Below are positions 10,164 to 21,225 of a DNA stretch of 64,000 nucleotides, in pieces; the stretch's first letter is position 1; every line of letters begins with the position of its first letter. Origin of the DNA: Parathielavia appendiculata (lineage: Eukaryota > Ascomycota > Sordariomycetes > Sordariales > Chaetomiaceae); assembly GCF_033297405.1 (NCBI RefSeq), contig NW_026944221.1:310001-374000 (forward strand), written 5' to 3'. The notes beneath the pieces are model-generated. The model worked only from the letters and a program-made list of their open reading frames with translations. It was not told the origin of the DNA and searched no databases. The position numbers and the translations under genes are program-made.

Positions 10164-12061
10164 CTACTCGCTCTTCACAGTGTGCTCATGCGTTTCAACC
10201 GGCGCTGACAGAGCGTACGCATCGACATGTGCCTTGGAAAACTCGCGCGCCGGCGTCTTGTTGGCAAACAGGATATCCAGCTCCTCGTACGTGCGGCCCT
10301 TGATTTCGGGCAGGCGGAAGTAGGCCCAGACGAAGACGCACAGGGCTGTGCCGCCCCAGAAGAAACCCGACTTGCCCTTAAAGTCCCAGGCGGTGCGGTT
10401 CTGCATGTAGCTGTACAGCACCTGCGACACGATGTTGGTGAGCTGGTAGGCAGTGCGCGCGAGAACGACTGAGAGCGGCCGCAGCCGCACACTCGATGTC
10501 TCGGAGATGATGCTGTACGCCAGCGGCCCGATGGTGAGGGAGTAGGTGAAGAGCCAGAAGACGCACAGCCCTCCTGATGGCCAGAGACCCCGCTCGCCGG
10601 CCGAGACGTCGAGGATACCAATGATGAACAGCACGAGTGTGAGCATGCCCATGCCCGACACGTAGAGCGTTCGCCGGCCGAAGTAGGTGATGAGCCACCA
10701 AGAACTGTCATATTCTGACATCAGCAAACGCATCTGCAGACGCAAGCAGAAGATCATGACCTACAGGACAGTTCCAAGAAAGGCCATCCCCTTGGCACCA
10801 AGGCTGAGGTTGAAAGCGTTGTATGTCTCCATGCCGGCAGTGGTGAAGAAATATGTCGGCGTGTACGCAAACGAGGAGCCGGATAAGATTTGGCCCATGA
10901 ACGTCAGCATGCAGATCTCTGTGCGGCGGAGATCGACGCCGCGGAAACAGTCGAGGTACGTGGCGCCCTTGGTGACCTCGGCCTCAAGTTTGGTAGTATG
11001 AACCATCATCGCAAGCTGAGAATTGATTTGCTCGTCCGTCTTTTCGCCACTGAGCCGGGCAATCGCCGCCTTGGCCTCGTCGAGACGGTCCGTACGAACG
11101 AGAAACCAAGGGCTCTCGGGAGCAAGGTACGCGATCAGCATGATGGGGACAGGCCACAACCATTGAATGGCAAAGGGAATCTTGTAGCCCATTTCACCCT
11201 CGATGGGAAGGCAGCCGCGAAGTACGCCGCTGGCGATGAGTTGACCGATCCTAGCGATCATCAGAGTGAGTCAGAGAAGCTAGATGAAGGCACACCAAAA
11301 AGACCTACGCCCAACAAAGATTAACATATGTCGTCAAGTAGCCACGCAGGTTCGTTGGGCAGACTTCGGAGGCTAGAGACTGCTGGTGAGACTCGATGTT
11401 TAAGCCGTCCTCAGGTGTTTGTTTGACTCACCATACGCAGGACTCAGTGTCGCAAAGACACCCCAGCTGAGCCCGCACAGGATCTGGCCGCCTACCAATG
11501 TGGCGGCATTGGGTGCGAAGAACACGACAAAAATAAAGGCGTTCAAGAAGCCCATGGCCACAATCATGACCCAGCGGTAACCGAACCTCGAAGCAAAGAA
11601 GCCGTTTAACAGACCGCCTAAACATCAAAATAATTGCTAAATATTAACGCCACTGTAACCTGAAAGAACAACCGACGGTCAGGAATCCCTGTGCATTGAA
11701 GGCACGTACCAAAGATGGCGCCAACCGTGCTGGCCATGTTCAACCCCGTCTGCCATGAAGCCGAGACCTCCCAATCGTCTTCTTCCGGGTAATAGTTTCC
11801 AAACTTCTTGGCGAACTCAGGGTACGCAAAGAAGTTGCCGATAAGAATGGTATCGTATCCTTCCATGATGATCGACATGGAAATGAGGACGGACCAAAAA
11901 ACGGCCTTGCGGTTCTGCCGCAGGGCGTCCATTAGGGTTTGAGCGTGTTCATCGTCGGTCGCCTGCTTGGCCTGCAGAATGGCGTTCTGGCCCAGCTTCT
12001 CCTCGAGATCCTGGTCGGCCACCTTTTGATGGTGGTTGACCAACACCGTTGAGGTCGCCAT
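10164..12061 (-). CDS. MFS sugar permease, maltose/alpha-glucoside permease type; last exon junction doubtful
   Basis: ATG at 12061 (MATSTVLVNHHQ). Exons are 12061-11710, 11617-11432, 11372-11309, 11250 to about 10764, and about 10720-10164. The first three introns have clean GT/AG ends and keep frame. Family marks in order are VLISMSIIMEGYDT (TM1), ASEVCPTNLRGYLTTYVNLC, IPFAIQWLWPVPIMLIAYLA, APESPWFLVR, DCFRGVDLRRTE, LITYFGRRTLY and LPEIKGRTYEELDILF. These match proton-coupled fungal alpha-glucoside/maltose permeases of the MFS sugar porter family in the plasma membrane. One oddity is an in-frame TAG directly after ...FLGTVL (10763-10761), just before the block that restarts with SSWWLITYFGRRT, with no ordinary donor in view. 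The gene may use an unusual splice or be recently broken. It is not obviously tied to the NRPS. Confidence 0.82.
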
Positions 12062-13068
12062 GGCGACTACGGGAAAGAGCAATGGTTACGCACGCGGTCA
12101 ATCGTTGCAGGTGTTCTTGTCGTCTATCCTCAACTCTCACGAGAGAAGAGGAAGGGGTATATTGATTACCAAGTGCACAGGGCCACGCAGACAGAACAGT
12201 CAGGGTGCCCAATTTATTATACGCCATGACAGGAAAATGACAGAGCGCGTGCGGGGTTCATTTGCAATGTGAGCCCATCGGTTGAAATTGGCCCACATCA
12301 TGAGAAATCCGGGGAAGATGGGGTAGTGTCCCCCAACCCTGGCCGTAGGATGCGGAGGATCGCAACGGAGGTCTTGGGGTTGTTGGAGATGGTTCCTAAG
12401 ATGGAAGGTCATTTGGGCGATCGGCCACTCAGGAATACAACTCCGCTCACGGTAATAGCTACCCCGAGCCCGAGAAGCTTGTTTCAAGGTCCAGTACCAA
12501 GATTGGTCGGCAATGACTTGAGAGTCACCTTTTATCCACCACTAATACAAGTGAACTTGGTTGCCAGATTCATGAGCATGCATGTACGTGCGTCATTCTC
12601 TTTTACCGATGTCAAGTTGTGGTCTGCAGGTGGATCAGAAAGGGGGTTGAGAAGTCGATGCCGGCCCGGTTAACCGCTGGAAATTTCTAAGCAATGACCA
12701 GTCCTTTCGTGATGCCTTGTGAGTGGTCGCACCGGTGCTGACTCTTTGGGTCTTGGCTTCATAACTTTCTGTCTCTGCCTTCTTCCCTTCTTTTCTTCGT
12801 ACTCTTCCTTCTTCTCATTGTTTCGTTAATCTTCATGTTTGTTCTAAACTTCATCAGCCTGATTTCGCCGTTTGTTATTATACGAGGTTCACCGCCACTG
12901 TCATTTGCTACACCTGCTTCATGCTATTGGGGAGACAACCTACATGGATACTTGGTTGATACCTAGTTTTCCTTTGCCTTTGAAAGCTGATTTGTGATTG
13001 GAAGTGCCCTGGTCTACCTGCCCCCTTGGTTGTGTTGTATGCCAACATGGTATAGTTTGCTTGATGCG
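12062..13068. other. Promoter side of the permease gene, no other gene
   Basis: No coding stretch is recognised. Positions about 12745-12830 are a strongly pyrimidine-rich run (CTTCTTCCCTTCTTTTCTTC), as seen in fungal promoters and leaders. The Pogo element begins at the right end. Confidence 0.45.
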
Positions 13069-13070
13069 TA

Positions 13071-13120
13071 GTAGACAGCGCGACCCCCCAACCGGACACC
13101 CCCCCAAACTGGACACGATC
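13071..13120 (+). repeat. Left terminal inverted repeat of the Pogo-like element
   Basis: This is C-rich, with the core AACCGGACACCCCC identical to the right end. The outer base differs (G here, C at the other end after reverse complement). Confidence 0.85.
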
Positions 13121-13194
13121 GACGACCACCACGCTTAGGTTTCAACCTGGTCCATCTGCTACAACCACGCAAACCGCTACTGAATTTAGAGTTT

Positions 13195-14945
13195 CTACAT
13201 CTCCTCGGCCCGCCGAAGGCGATCCAGACCATGAATGATCATTTCCTGTTCCTGCTCAACGACTAGCTCCGGGTTACTCTGCCTGCCCCGCTTCCTCCGC
13301 TTGGGGAATCTCTCACTTGCTTCCTGAGCCGTAATTATATCCTCTACGCGCGCAAATGGGTCGTTAGGATCCTCTTTGACTCTGGTATTCGTGCGTTGCT
13401 TCTGAGCTTCCCGATCTCTGCGTGCGGCTTGCAGAGCCTCCTCTAAAGCGGCGATCTCCATGTTTTTCTTATCCAACACATCCCCAACCTTGGCAATGAG
13501 ATGTCTTACGCTTCTGCTAGTCGGCGAGTCATGCTGCCTGGCCAAGTGGATGGCCTTCCGGATATCCTGACCTTGCTATGGAGTCCAGATAGTAGAGTTC
13601 TCGGTGCATAGCTGGCGTTTCGTAGGCGTAGATAGCTGCTCGGGGGGCGTCCTCTCTTCGACTATTGATTCTAGATCATCGAGGATTTTTGCAGGATTTT
13701 ATAGCCAGATTCCGGTCTTTCTGAAGCCAGAAATTATGTCACGGGTCGTGACAGTGTGAGGTTCATGTGCGCATCTCCTGGTTCGACTGGACAGTTCAAA
13801 CCACGGTCCCTCTTTTGAGGGTGTTACGCAGTGGTCAGTTGCGTCCACCCGTGACAAATTACGTTCCGAGCGCTTATGCCACGTCACGTGGCATCGCGGT
13901 AGCAGTAGAGGAACCTCTGTTTGTTGATCGAGGCCGTCGCTATGGCGGTTCTAAATACTCGCGTGTTTTAGCGAAAATACTCCTTGAGAGCCGAGAAAAC
14001 GCTGCGATCAAGTGGCTAGGTCTTATTGCTTGTATAAGCTGGTAGATAGAGTAGTTGTACTTGGTTGGGATTGCTAAAACCATGATTTCCTCTAACGTGG
14101 GTGCCGTGCTCGTCGAGACTAAGGAGACGACAATCCGACGGGTTTGCCGGGTTAGTCTCTAGCAGATAGACGTGTTTGAACCAATATACGGCAACCCTGC
14201 TATTGCTCCAGCCTATAGCTGAGTACATATATCTCCAGGATGGCAGTGCTTCTTCGAAGCGGAGTTGTAGGGGAACTATTAGCCCTAGGGAGATGCCCCC
14301 GTGAAGATGATAACTGGGGACAGTCTCCTGCCCTCAGCAGTACCGCATTCGATAACAGAGACCCAGGCAGTGTCATCAGATACTATAACAATAGTATAAC
14401 GAGTTATGGAGCTACTAATCACCGTTCTAGCGCGCATCTCCAACTCCTACATGCCATGATCGTCTATATTAGCGATGTTAGCTGGCTTGATATCTTTAGA
14501 GTGCAATTGCTTACGTAGAAGGTGAAAGAAGTCCTCGTAGTTAGCACGAGTAGAACCGCGAGTTCACGCCGAGTCTAGCAATATACCGGTTTTTGTGCTG
14601 ACTGTAGGATTACGTTGTAGAAAACGGTCTACCTATCGCGCTCTAAGAGGACGATGATCTCTGCCCTCGGCTAGTACTGCTTCAGCAAAAGCTATAAGTA
14701 GACGACGACTCGGAGCTCTACCAGCGCTTTCCTCATTGATAGCCCAGTCGGCGACGAAGCTCTTCCTATAATGGAGAAAGCCGCTGGCCTAGAATCTGGC
14801 TCTTGCGACGCGTTTCTGCTCCGTGCATGTAGTCGGACAGCGTCGCCCTCGGGATATTCCATCGCCTCGACGCTATACGCAGGGAAACGCCATCCTGGAT
14901 ATTCTGAAGCGCAGATTGGATACACTGCTCTCTGAGGTTTACCAT
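13195..14945 (-). pseudogene. Pogo/Fot-type DDE transposase, inactivated
   Basis: The start is ATG at 14945. The first 35 or so codons give a Pipsqueak-type helix-turn-helix: SALQNIQDGVSLRIASRRWN, then IPRATLSDYMHGA. Stops follow, the first directly after GQRLSPL, where TAG replaces an expected CAG. In the middle (14228-14016) the catalytic core is readable: RLLSLDEHGTH, the site of the second catalytic Asp, and VQLLYLPAYTS. Near 13740-13700 the C-terminal TTRDIISGFRKTGIWL remains. The last open block (13545-13195) is a coiled-coil and basic tail (IAALEEALQAARRDREAQ, FPKRRKRGRQSNPEL). Several stops and frame breaks mean no active enzyme. C-to-T changes making stops would fit repeat-induced point mutation, but I have not measured it. 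Confidence 0.85.
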
Positions 14946-15028
14946 GATCTTAGTTTGAACAAATTTGAAGAGGAACTGAGTGAGAAAGGTGGTGTTGGAG
15001 GTGGTGTGCTTGGGTGGGTGATGACGAT

Positions 15029-15078
15029 CGGCATCTCCGGTTGCAGGGGGTGTCCGGTTGGTGGGTCACGCTGTCTAG
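15029..15078 (-). repeat. Right terminal inverted repeat of the Pogo-like element
   Basis: This is the inverted copy of the left end, with the same CCGGACACCCCC core. Divergence rises towards the inner side. Confidence 0.85.
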
Positions 15079-15164
15079 TACAAGACTCGTTATCTGACAC
15101 TGTAGATCTTGATTTGGACGATGTTGTCCTGGCCTGCTAAGCGAAGCCAAGTCTTCGTGCGACC

Positions 15165-15260
15165 GGATTTCCCGGCGCCTCCCGCCCGGGCTGGCCCGGG
15201 CTGGCCCGGGGCCAAGCTCCGAAGTGGGGCCGAGCCGGCAGACCCCGGGCCCGGGTATCG
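15165..15260. repeat. GC-rich tandem/palindromic patch
   Basis: Directly right of the Pogo element is a stretch with tandem CCCGGGCTGG units (three in a row near 15186-15212) and the palindromes CCCGGG and GGGCCCGGG. It is far more GC-rich than its flanks and could be the remains of another mobile-element end. No family is assigned. Confidence 0.5.
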
Positions 15261-15672
15261 CGCTCCACTATCCGGGCTAGGTTCATTATATTGCAAGGCT
15301 CAGGAGGAGCTGTAGGAACTAAAACACTGAGTACAGACACCTGATGCATCGTAGAAGAAAGTTATTTGTTTTAGTTGCATCATCGGAGTAACGCAGTGGC
15401 GTTGATTAGCATGGACGGCGATGTTTGCTGTCAGAATTTGGTGTATTAATGGGCGGAAATCCCAAGTCGACAGCGGTTTGAGATAAGCCCAAGGAATGAA
15501 GACCAAATTGAGATACACAAACTCGTTGTCTCACCGTCTGTCGGCTTAACATGCTAACGCTGATAGATTACCTAGAAACAGCCATCCGTGACACAAGAGA
15601 TGACTAGCTAACTACTCACCGTCATCCGCTCTGCAGCACAATGACATTCGCAGCTACCGCTCGCCACGTACC
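15261..15672. other. 3' flank of the ABC transporter gene
   Basis: No gene is seen. It presumably holds the transporter's 3' UTR and polyadenylation region. Confidence 0.4.
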
Positions 15673-18600
15673 CTACCCCCTCATACTCTGATACAAATCC
15701 CGCAACACCCCATCCTCATCCTGAAGCAACTCCTCCGGATGCCCCGCCTCAACAACCCTCCCTTTCTCCAGCACAACAACCAAATCAAAGTCCAGGATAT
15801 GCTCCAGTCGATGCAGCACCTCAATGACCGTCTTGCCCTGCAAGTCCCGCGCCACAATCTCCCGCACCAGCATCTCGGTCTCGTGGTCCATGCTACTGGT
15901 GAACTCGTCCATGAGCACAATCTGCGAGTCGCCGCGTTGAAAGAGGGCACGGGCCAGGCAGAACAGTTGCTGCTGACCCATGGACAGGCGCTCTTCGGGG
16001 TTGAGCGGGCTGTCGAGCGTGACGGGCTCCTCTTCCTGCTTGTTCTTGTTTTCTTTTGGGTCTGACTCGCTGTCGTCAGTCTTAGACGACTTCTTGGCCT
16101 TCTTCTTGTTCTTTTTGTTTTCCTTGGCGGCGGAAGCCTTGGTGGCAGGCGGGAGCTCAGTGACCTCAGCGATGGACGAGGTGGAAAACCCGCGAATCGA
16201 AGAGGAGGAAGAGGAACCGGAGGACTTGCGGGCAAAGAGCGCGTCCCAGATGCCGACCTTGCGCAGATAGGACTCGATGAGCGCATCGGTTTCTTCTGGC
16301 GTGCACGACGGGCTGACCGCGTCGTCCCACATGAGCATGTTGGCGCGGATTGAGCCGTGGATGAAGAAGGACTTTTGCGGGAGCGTCATGATGCGTTTAC
16401 GCAGGGCGTCGCGGGAGATACGGCTGATGTCCTGGCCGTCGATGGTGACGCTGCCCGAGTTTAGGTCAAGGCAACGTAGGAGGGTGGCAAGGAGCGACGA
16501 TTTGCCGCTGGGCACATGTGAGTTATTGCTCGTCCGGGAGCACGATGTTACCTACCTTCCACTGCGACCACAGATGGCAACCTTCGTTCCAGGGGCGATG
16601 TACAAGCTAACGTCGTAGACGGCGGGGGGCAGTTGCGGGCTATCGGGGTCAGTCGCGAGGCATCATGCTTGGCCGGAAACCTACCTGTACGAAGATGAGA
16701 CATGCTGAAGCTGAATCCCTCCTCGACTCGGCCAGTTGGGATAAGGAGAGGGAAGGGGTTGCTTCTCCTCATGCTCCACTTCCTTGTTGAAGCGTCTGAT
16801 GCGCGCCACGGCGCCGATGGACGTCTCAAGATTGGCCCAGAAAGTGATGAGGTATTTGAAGCTGGTGCTGAGCGAGATCTGTAATATCTCAGTAACTGAA
16901 AGCTTCTCGAGTTGCGCAGCACTTACCAAGTTCACTAACGCCAGACCTAGGAAGCCGAGCGACTGCGACGACCTGAACGTGACGGCCAGCGTGGTAACAA
17001 GAATCGCTAGGAGCGTGACCACAAAGTCCAGAATCATCTTGAGCCAGACCTGGACTGATACCAGCATGTAGTGCGCTCGCTGCGAATAGTTCAACAGCTC
17101 CTGGTTTCGGAGGGAGAATTCCCCAGTACGGCCGAACGCTCTGATGGACACGATGCCGTTGATGGTCTCCAACAAGAAAGCAGAGAGCGGGGCTTTGGCT
17201 TCGATATCCATGAGACGAAGCTGTTTCGATGTTCTAAGATAGAACTTCTGGATGACCCAGAGCATGCCGATGAGGATGGGAATGGAGATAGACACGTATC
17301 TGGAGGATATCATGACGATGATAGTCTCAGCGCAGACACCGAAGAAAGCTTAATGATAAGCCACACATATTAGTAAGTTGATCCTGGCCACAACTGAGAA
17401 CGCCGAGGACATGTTCCTTACAGGTCGTGGTGTTGACCAGTGCCATGGGTAGCTCATCGTCGATGAGCAAGATGTCTTGGATGAACCTGCTGGTGCGTTA
17501 GGCATGCAGGGCTCTGGTAAGGAGAAAAACGTACCTGTTCGCGATCGTGTTGGACCCCACAGAAACGACGTAGGTGATGGACGCCCTAGCAAGGTTAACC
17601 TTAACCCTCAACAGGCTAACCGGGACTCACTTCATCAAGGTTTCCAGTTGCCCAAGGTACAATCTTAGGGATGATGACGGGAGGAGGACGTCGAAAAAGA
17701 ACCTGGAAGATAGTGCATCAGCAGTATTCCCGGATAATTCACGGGATTCAACGTACACGCAGATCCCACCTAGAAGAGAAACGCCTCCGACGATTAGACC
17801 GGTGAAGATGCCGATATAGTACGCCAGGGACTTTTGGTCGCTCTCCGCCCACATCTTGAGCCAAACAGCTGCAGCCATGTCAGCATCTCGGCCTTTCTCA
17901 CAATCCTGCCGAAGAAGACTCACTCTCAAACGACCTCCCACCAGCCAAGACGGCCGCCAACACAAAGAACAACGAGATTCCGGCAACACCACACGACTTG
18001 AGGAAGTACCCGTAGACACCCCACTCCGACGGCGCGCGACTTTCGTCGATCTCTCTCTTGTCCAATGGGACATTCTTGAGCACAACCCTGCCGTCGCTCA
18101 TGACCTCGACGGAATCCGCTGCGCTGCTAACCGCCTTTGGCGCCGCCACGCGGGAAAGGACCGAGTCATCAAGAGCACCGCTGCTGAGGAGCTCGTCGTG
18201 GGTACCCTGGTGCTTGATCATGCCGTTGTTGACGACGAGAATCGTGTCAAACCGGGGAAGGAGTTGGGCTTTGGGAATGCGTCAGCATCTAGAAGTGAGC
18301 TGGAGCAGGGCTACGTAATGCGGCCTACTAGAGTGCGTGACCAACACGGCCGCGCAGTTCAGTTTGGCGAGGAGACCGTTCTCGGAGAGAATTGCTGAGA
18401 AGATGTGGGTCGCTGATTTGCGGTCAAGACCGCTGAAGATGTCGTCCATTAGGAGGAGGTCTGGCTTGCTGTAGACGGCGCGGGCAAGTGCCTGTAGCTG
18501 TCAGAACGTTGTGTTTAGTTACTTGAGAGCCCCAACCAGACTTACCACACGATCCTTCTGTCCCCCACTCAACGCCGATCCACCACTTCCAACTCCGGTC

Positions 18601-21225
18601 TTGTCTCCCTCTCCCAAGCCAGCGATGTCTTGAGCCAGAGCACATGCATCGATTACCCGGTTATACCAATCTGGGTCAAAGGGCCCGGTGCCGACGATGT
18701 TTTCCTTAACGCTTAGATCAAGCAGCCAGGGCTCTTGGTCGCAGAAGGCTACTTTGACACCCCGCCGAATCTGCCGGGTGCCGGAGACGTTCTCAATCTC
18801 GCCAAGAATGGCCTTGAGGAGGGTGGACTTTCCAGAACCAACGCTGGGCATGAGTGGTTAGTCGGATGCAGGGCCGCGGGATCAACGGTGGAAACGGAAA
18901 TACTTACGGTCCAATAACGGCGGTAAACGAATTCGGCTGAATGGTCAATGACATGACGTACAGCGCAGGCGCTTCGCTGACCTTCCAACAGAAAGAGGCA
19001 TCCGAGATCTCAACCAGCCCAGCCATCGTGCTGTACCGAGGGCAAAGATCTCGCAGAACCGGACCCTGAGGGAAGAAGGAATGGAACTGATTCATGGTTA
19101 CCCTTTGCTCACGCTTGAGGCTAAATGAGCTCTGGGAGGATGCCTCTGAACTGGCAAAGGAACTGTTGCCGTAGCCGACCACTCGTTCTTCGTTCAGCAA
19201 GTCCTGCACTCGCCCCAGACACTTGAACATGGAAACGAGGGCGGGTGTTCCCTGGATTAGGAGAAAGAGAGGATCGAGGGATATGCGGAGGAGAGCCAGG
19301 GAGGCAAAGAGGGTTTGGAAGGTGAGCGGGGTGCCGTAGATTTTGCTGACGATCGCGAAGCCACCATAGGCAACCAAGATCGAAAGCTCGGTTGATGCAG
19401 CGGCTAAACTCGTGGTCAAAATGGGTTTCATTGTATGGGCCATAGGAGGGACTTACAAAGGGTGATGATGATGGACAGGATCCGTCGAAATCGCCTATGT
19501 CCGGTTAGTCGTGTCGAAGTTGCCCTGCGGTAGCCTCTCGCTCACCTTCCGAGCTCGACCTCTGTCATGCGTAGTTTCTGCAATTCCTGGGTGTATTCTG
19601 GCGACAAACCGAGCATCTTAACCTCTTTGAAGCCCGATATCATGAACATGGTAGACTTGACCCGCTTCTCGGTTGCGGCGAGCCAGGCAACCTGCCGTGG
19701 CCCGAGGGGCGCACTTGCAATGCCAGCGAGGATCATCATGACTGGTGCGAATCAGCTAGTTACAACATGATATGTATTGTCTCTCGGAAGTAGGTACTTA
19801 CCCAGCGTGCAAAGAAGCGGTGCGAGAAATCTGAGAAAGTTAGCGTTGAGAAGAAGGTCCAAACTCCAAGGAGATACTTACGCAAGTTGAATCTTGCGAT
19901 ACAATAGATAAACTGCAACGGCAACAGTAACGAGACTGGCCCATATATCGTGTAGGATCTTGCTACCTTCCATAATATGTTGCATATCCACGTTGATGAG
20001 TGTAGCTGCGTTCCCGGCGTTGAGCGCAGCCAGTCTCATCTTCAGCAACTGCCGGTAGCACGAGTCCACCAGCTGGCTGCGCATCTCAAGCGCCAGCTTG
20101 TTGCAGGCATGGGCGTACCACGCGTTGAAGAGGGCCATGAGTGTGTAGAGCACCGCAAAAGCGCCAATCAACGCGTGTCCAACATCTATACGCTGCTCGT
20201 AGCCGCCACCCTGGACGAACGTGATGATGCGCTCCAGCAGCATAGGCTGCGTGAGGGTGAGAGCTACGATGATGGCGCGGGGAATGATCGGGATAAGAAA
20301 CTTGGCCGGCATAGACTTGAATAGCGTTGATAGCAAGGCGGATCCGGCGGATTTGTTGGCGTTTCGCGCCCAATGGCCACGGAAGCGCTCTCGCAGCAGC
20401 TCCGCAGACTCGTCATCGCGAGGACCAGACAAGTCCGATGGGACGAGGTACCTAGAGAAGCCTAGGAAGAAGTTAAACACCATTCGAAAGCAGTTAGTAA
20501 GGTGGGAGATGGCTGGACAAACCGTTCCAGAGCGTCGGACCCAGCCAGAAGAACATTGACCGGCCGTAGAGTCCAGCCAGTTGTTCAGTGGTGTACTTCT
20601 CTCTGGCTCGCGGGAAAATGAGCTGATCCTTCCTTGCCGCCTCGGCAATGGCTAACAGCACCTTGACAGCCAATGTGGCTGTCTCGGCCGCAGCGAGCTG
20701 CGTATGAGCCCAAGTGGGCATCAACCAGAGCGTCCGGGCGCGGACAACATCGAAGAGAACTGTGACCAGCAGATAAAGTTCGAGGATGAAGCTGGGAGCC
20801 ACACGGAACACATGTTCAAAGTAACTGAGGACAGACAGCGGGAAAACAGCGACAAAGTTCAGCGCTGCGGCCGCCAAGGTCAGTCTCGTCCTGGGAGCGG
20901 TGGTGCCCGGCAGCGCCCAAAGCATCAGAATAGCCAGTTTGAGAAGACCCAAGGCGGCGATTAAGCCCTGCGTTCTGTTAATTCTGAGATCAGGAAAAAG
21001 CATATTCAGGGCGTGACTCACCTGTTTCCAGGGGAGAAGAACTCCATTGCTTGCTTGTCTCGGCCGACCGAAGAGGAAGGCCACTTGGAGTGCTGCTGCG
21101 AGAATGAGCAGCGCTGTGGGCAAGATGGACAATATGGATTCTTCGAACGAGACGGTAAAGTCGAGGCCGCCACGGCAGGAAGGCCCAGCCCAAGGGCCCC
21201 ATGTCGCATCGAGGGGGCAGTCCAT
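15673..21225 (-). CDS. ABC multidrug transporter, subfamily C (MRP-like), divergent partner of the NRPS
   Basis: This is a many-exon gene of roughly 1,400 aa. The upstream-most ATG in frame is 21225 (MDCPLDATWGPWAGPSC). Order: N-terminal membrane region (TMD0-like, 21.2-20.6 kb); TMD1 (20.5-19.2 kb); NBD1 (19.0-18.3 kb) with Walker A VGSGKST, signature ALSGGQKDRV and Walker B LLLMDDIFSGLD; TMD2 (18.0-16.8 kb) with QKFYLRTSKQLRLMDIEAKA; NBD2 (16.7-15.7 kb) with Walker A GRSGSGKS rebuilt across intron 16508-16555, signature LSMGQQQLF, Walker B IVLMDEFTSSMD and H-loop EVLHRLEHIL. NBD1 has Asp in place of the catalytic Glu, as is usual in ABCC proteins. NBD2 carries an odd Ser/Lys/Glu-rich insert of about 75 residues before its signature. 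Exon edges in TMD2 (17.7-17.3 kb) are uncertain. It probably exports, or protects against, the NRPS product at the plasma or vacuolar membrane. That role is inferred from position. Confidence 0.93.

Larger units (their letters stand above)
13071..15078. mobile_element. Pogo/Fot-like (Tc1-mariner superfamily) DNA transposon, decayed
   Basis: Both ends are visible. The left end at 13071 (GTAGACAGCGCGACCCCCCA) and the reverse complement of the right end at 15078 (CTAGACAGCGTGACCCACCA) match through about 33 bases with few mismatches, and more weakly to about 50. TA sits outside each end (13069-13070 and 15079-15080), the target duplication typical of this superfamily. The 2,008-bp length fits Fot/Pogo elements. 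A dead transposase lies inside on the minus strand. The presence of both ends and the target duplication shows a complete cut-and-paste insertion that then decayed in place. Confidence 0.9.

Noticed and set aside
20968..21021. 18-residue in-frame insert near the ABC transporter N-terminus
   Set aside because: GTGAGT...ACGCAG ends and a length that is a multiple of three mark it as an unspliced intron.
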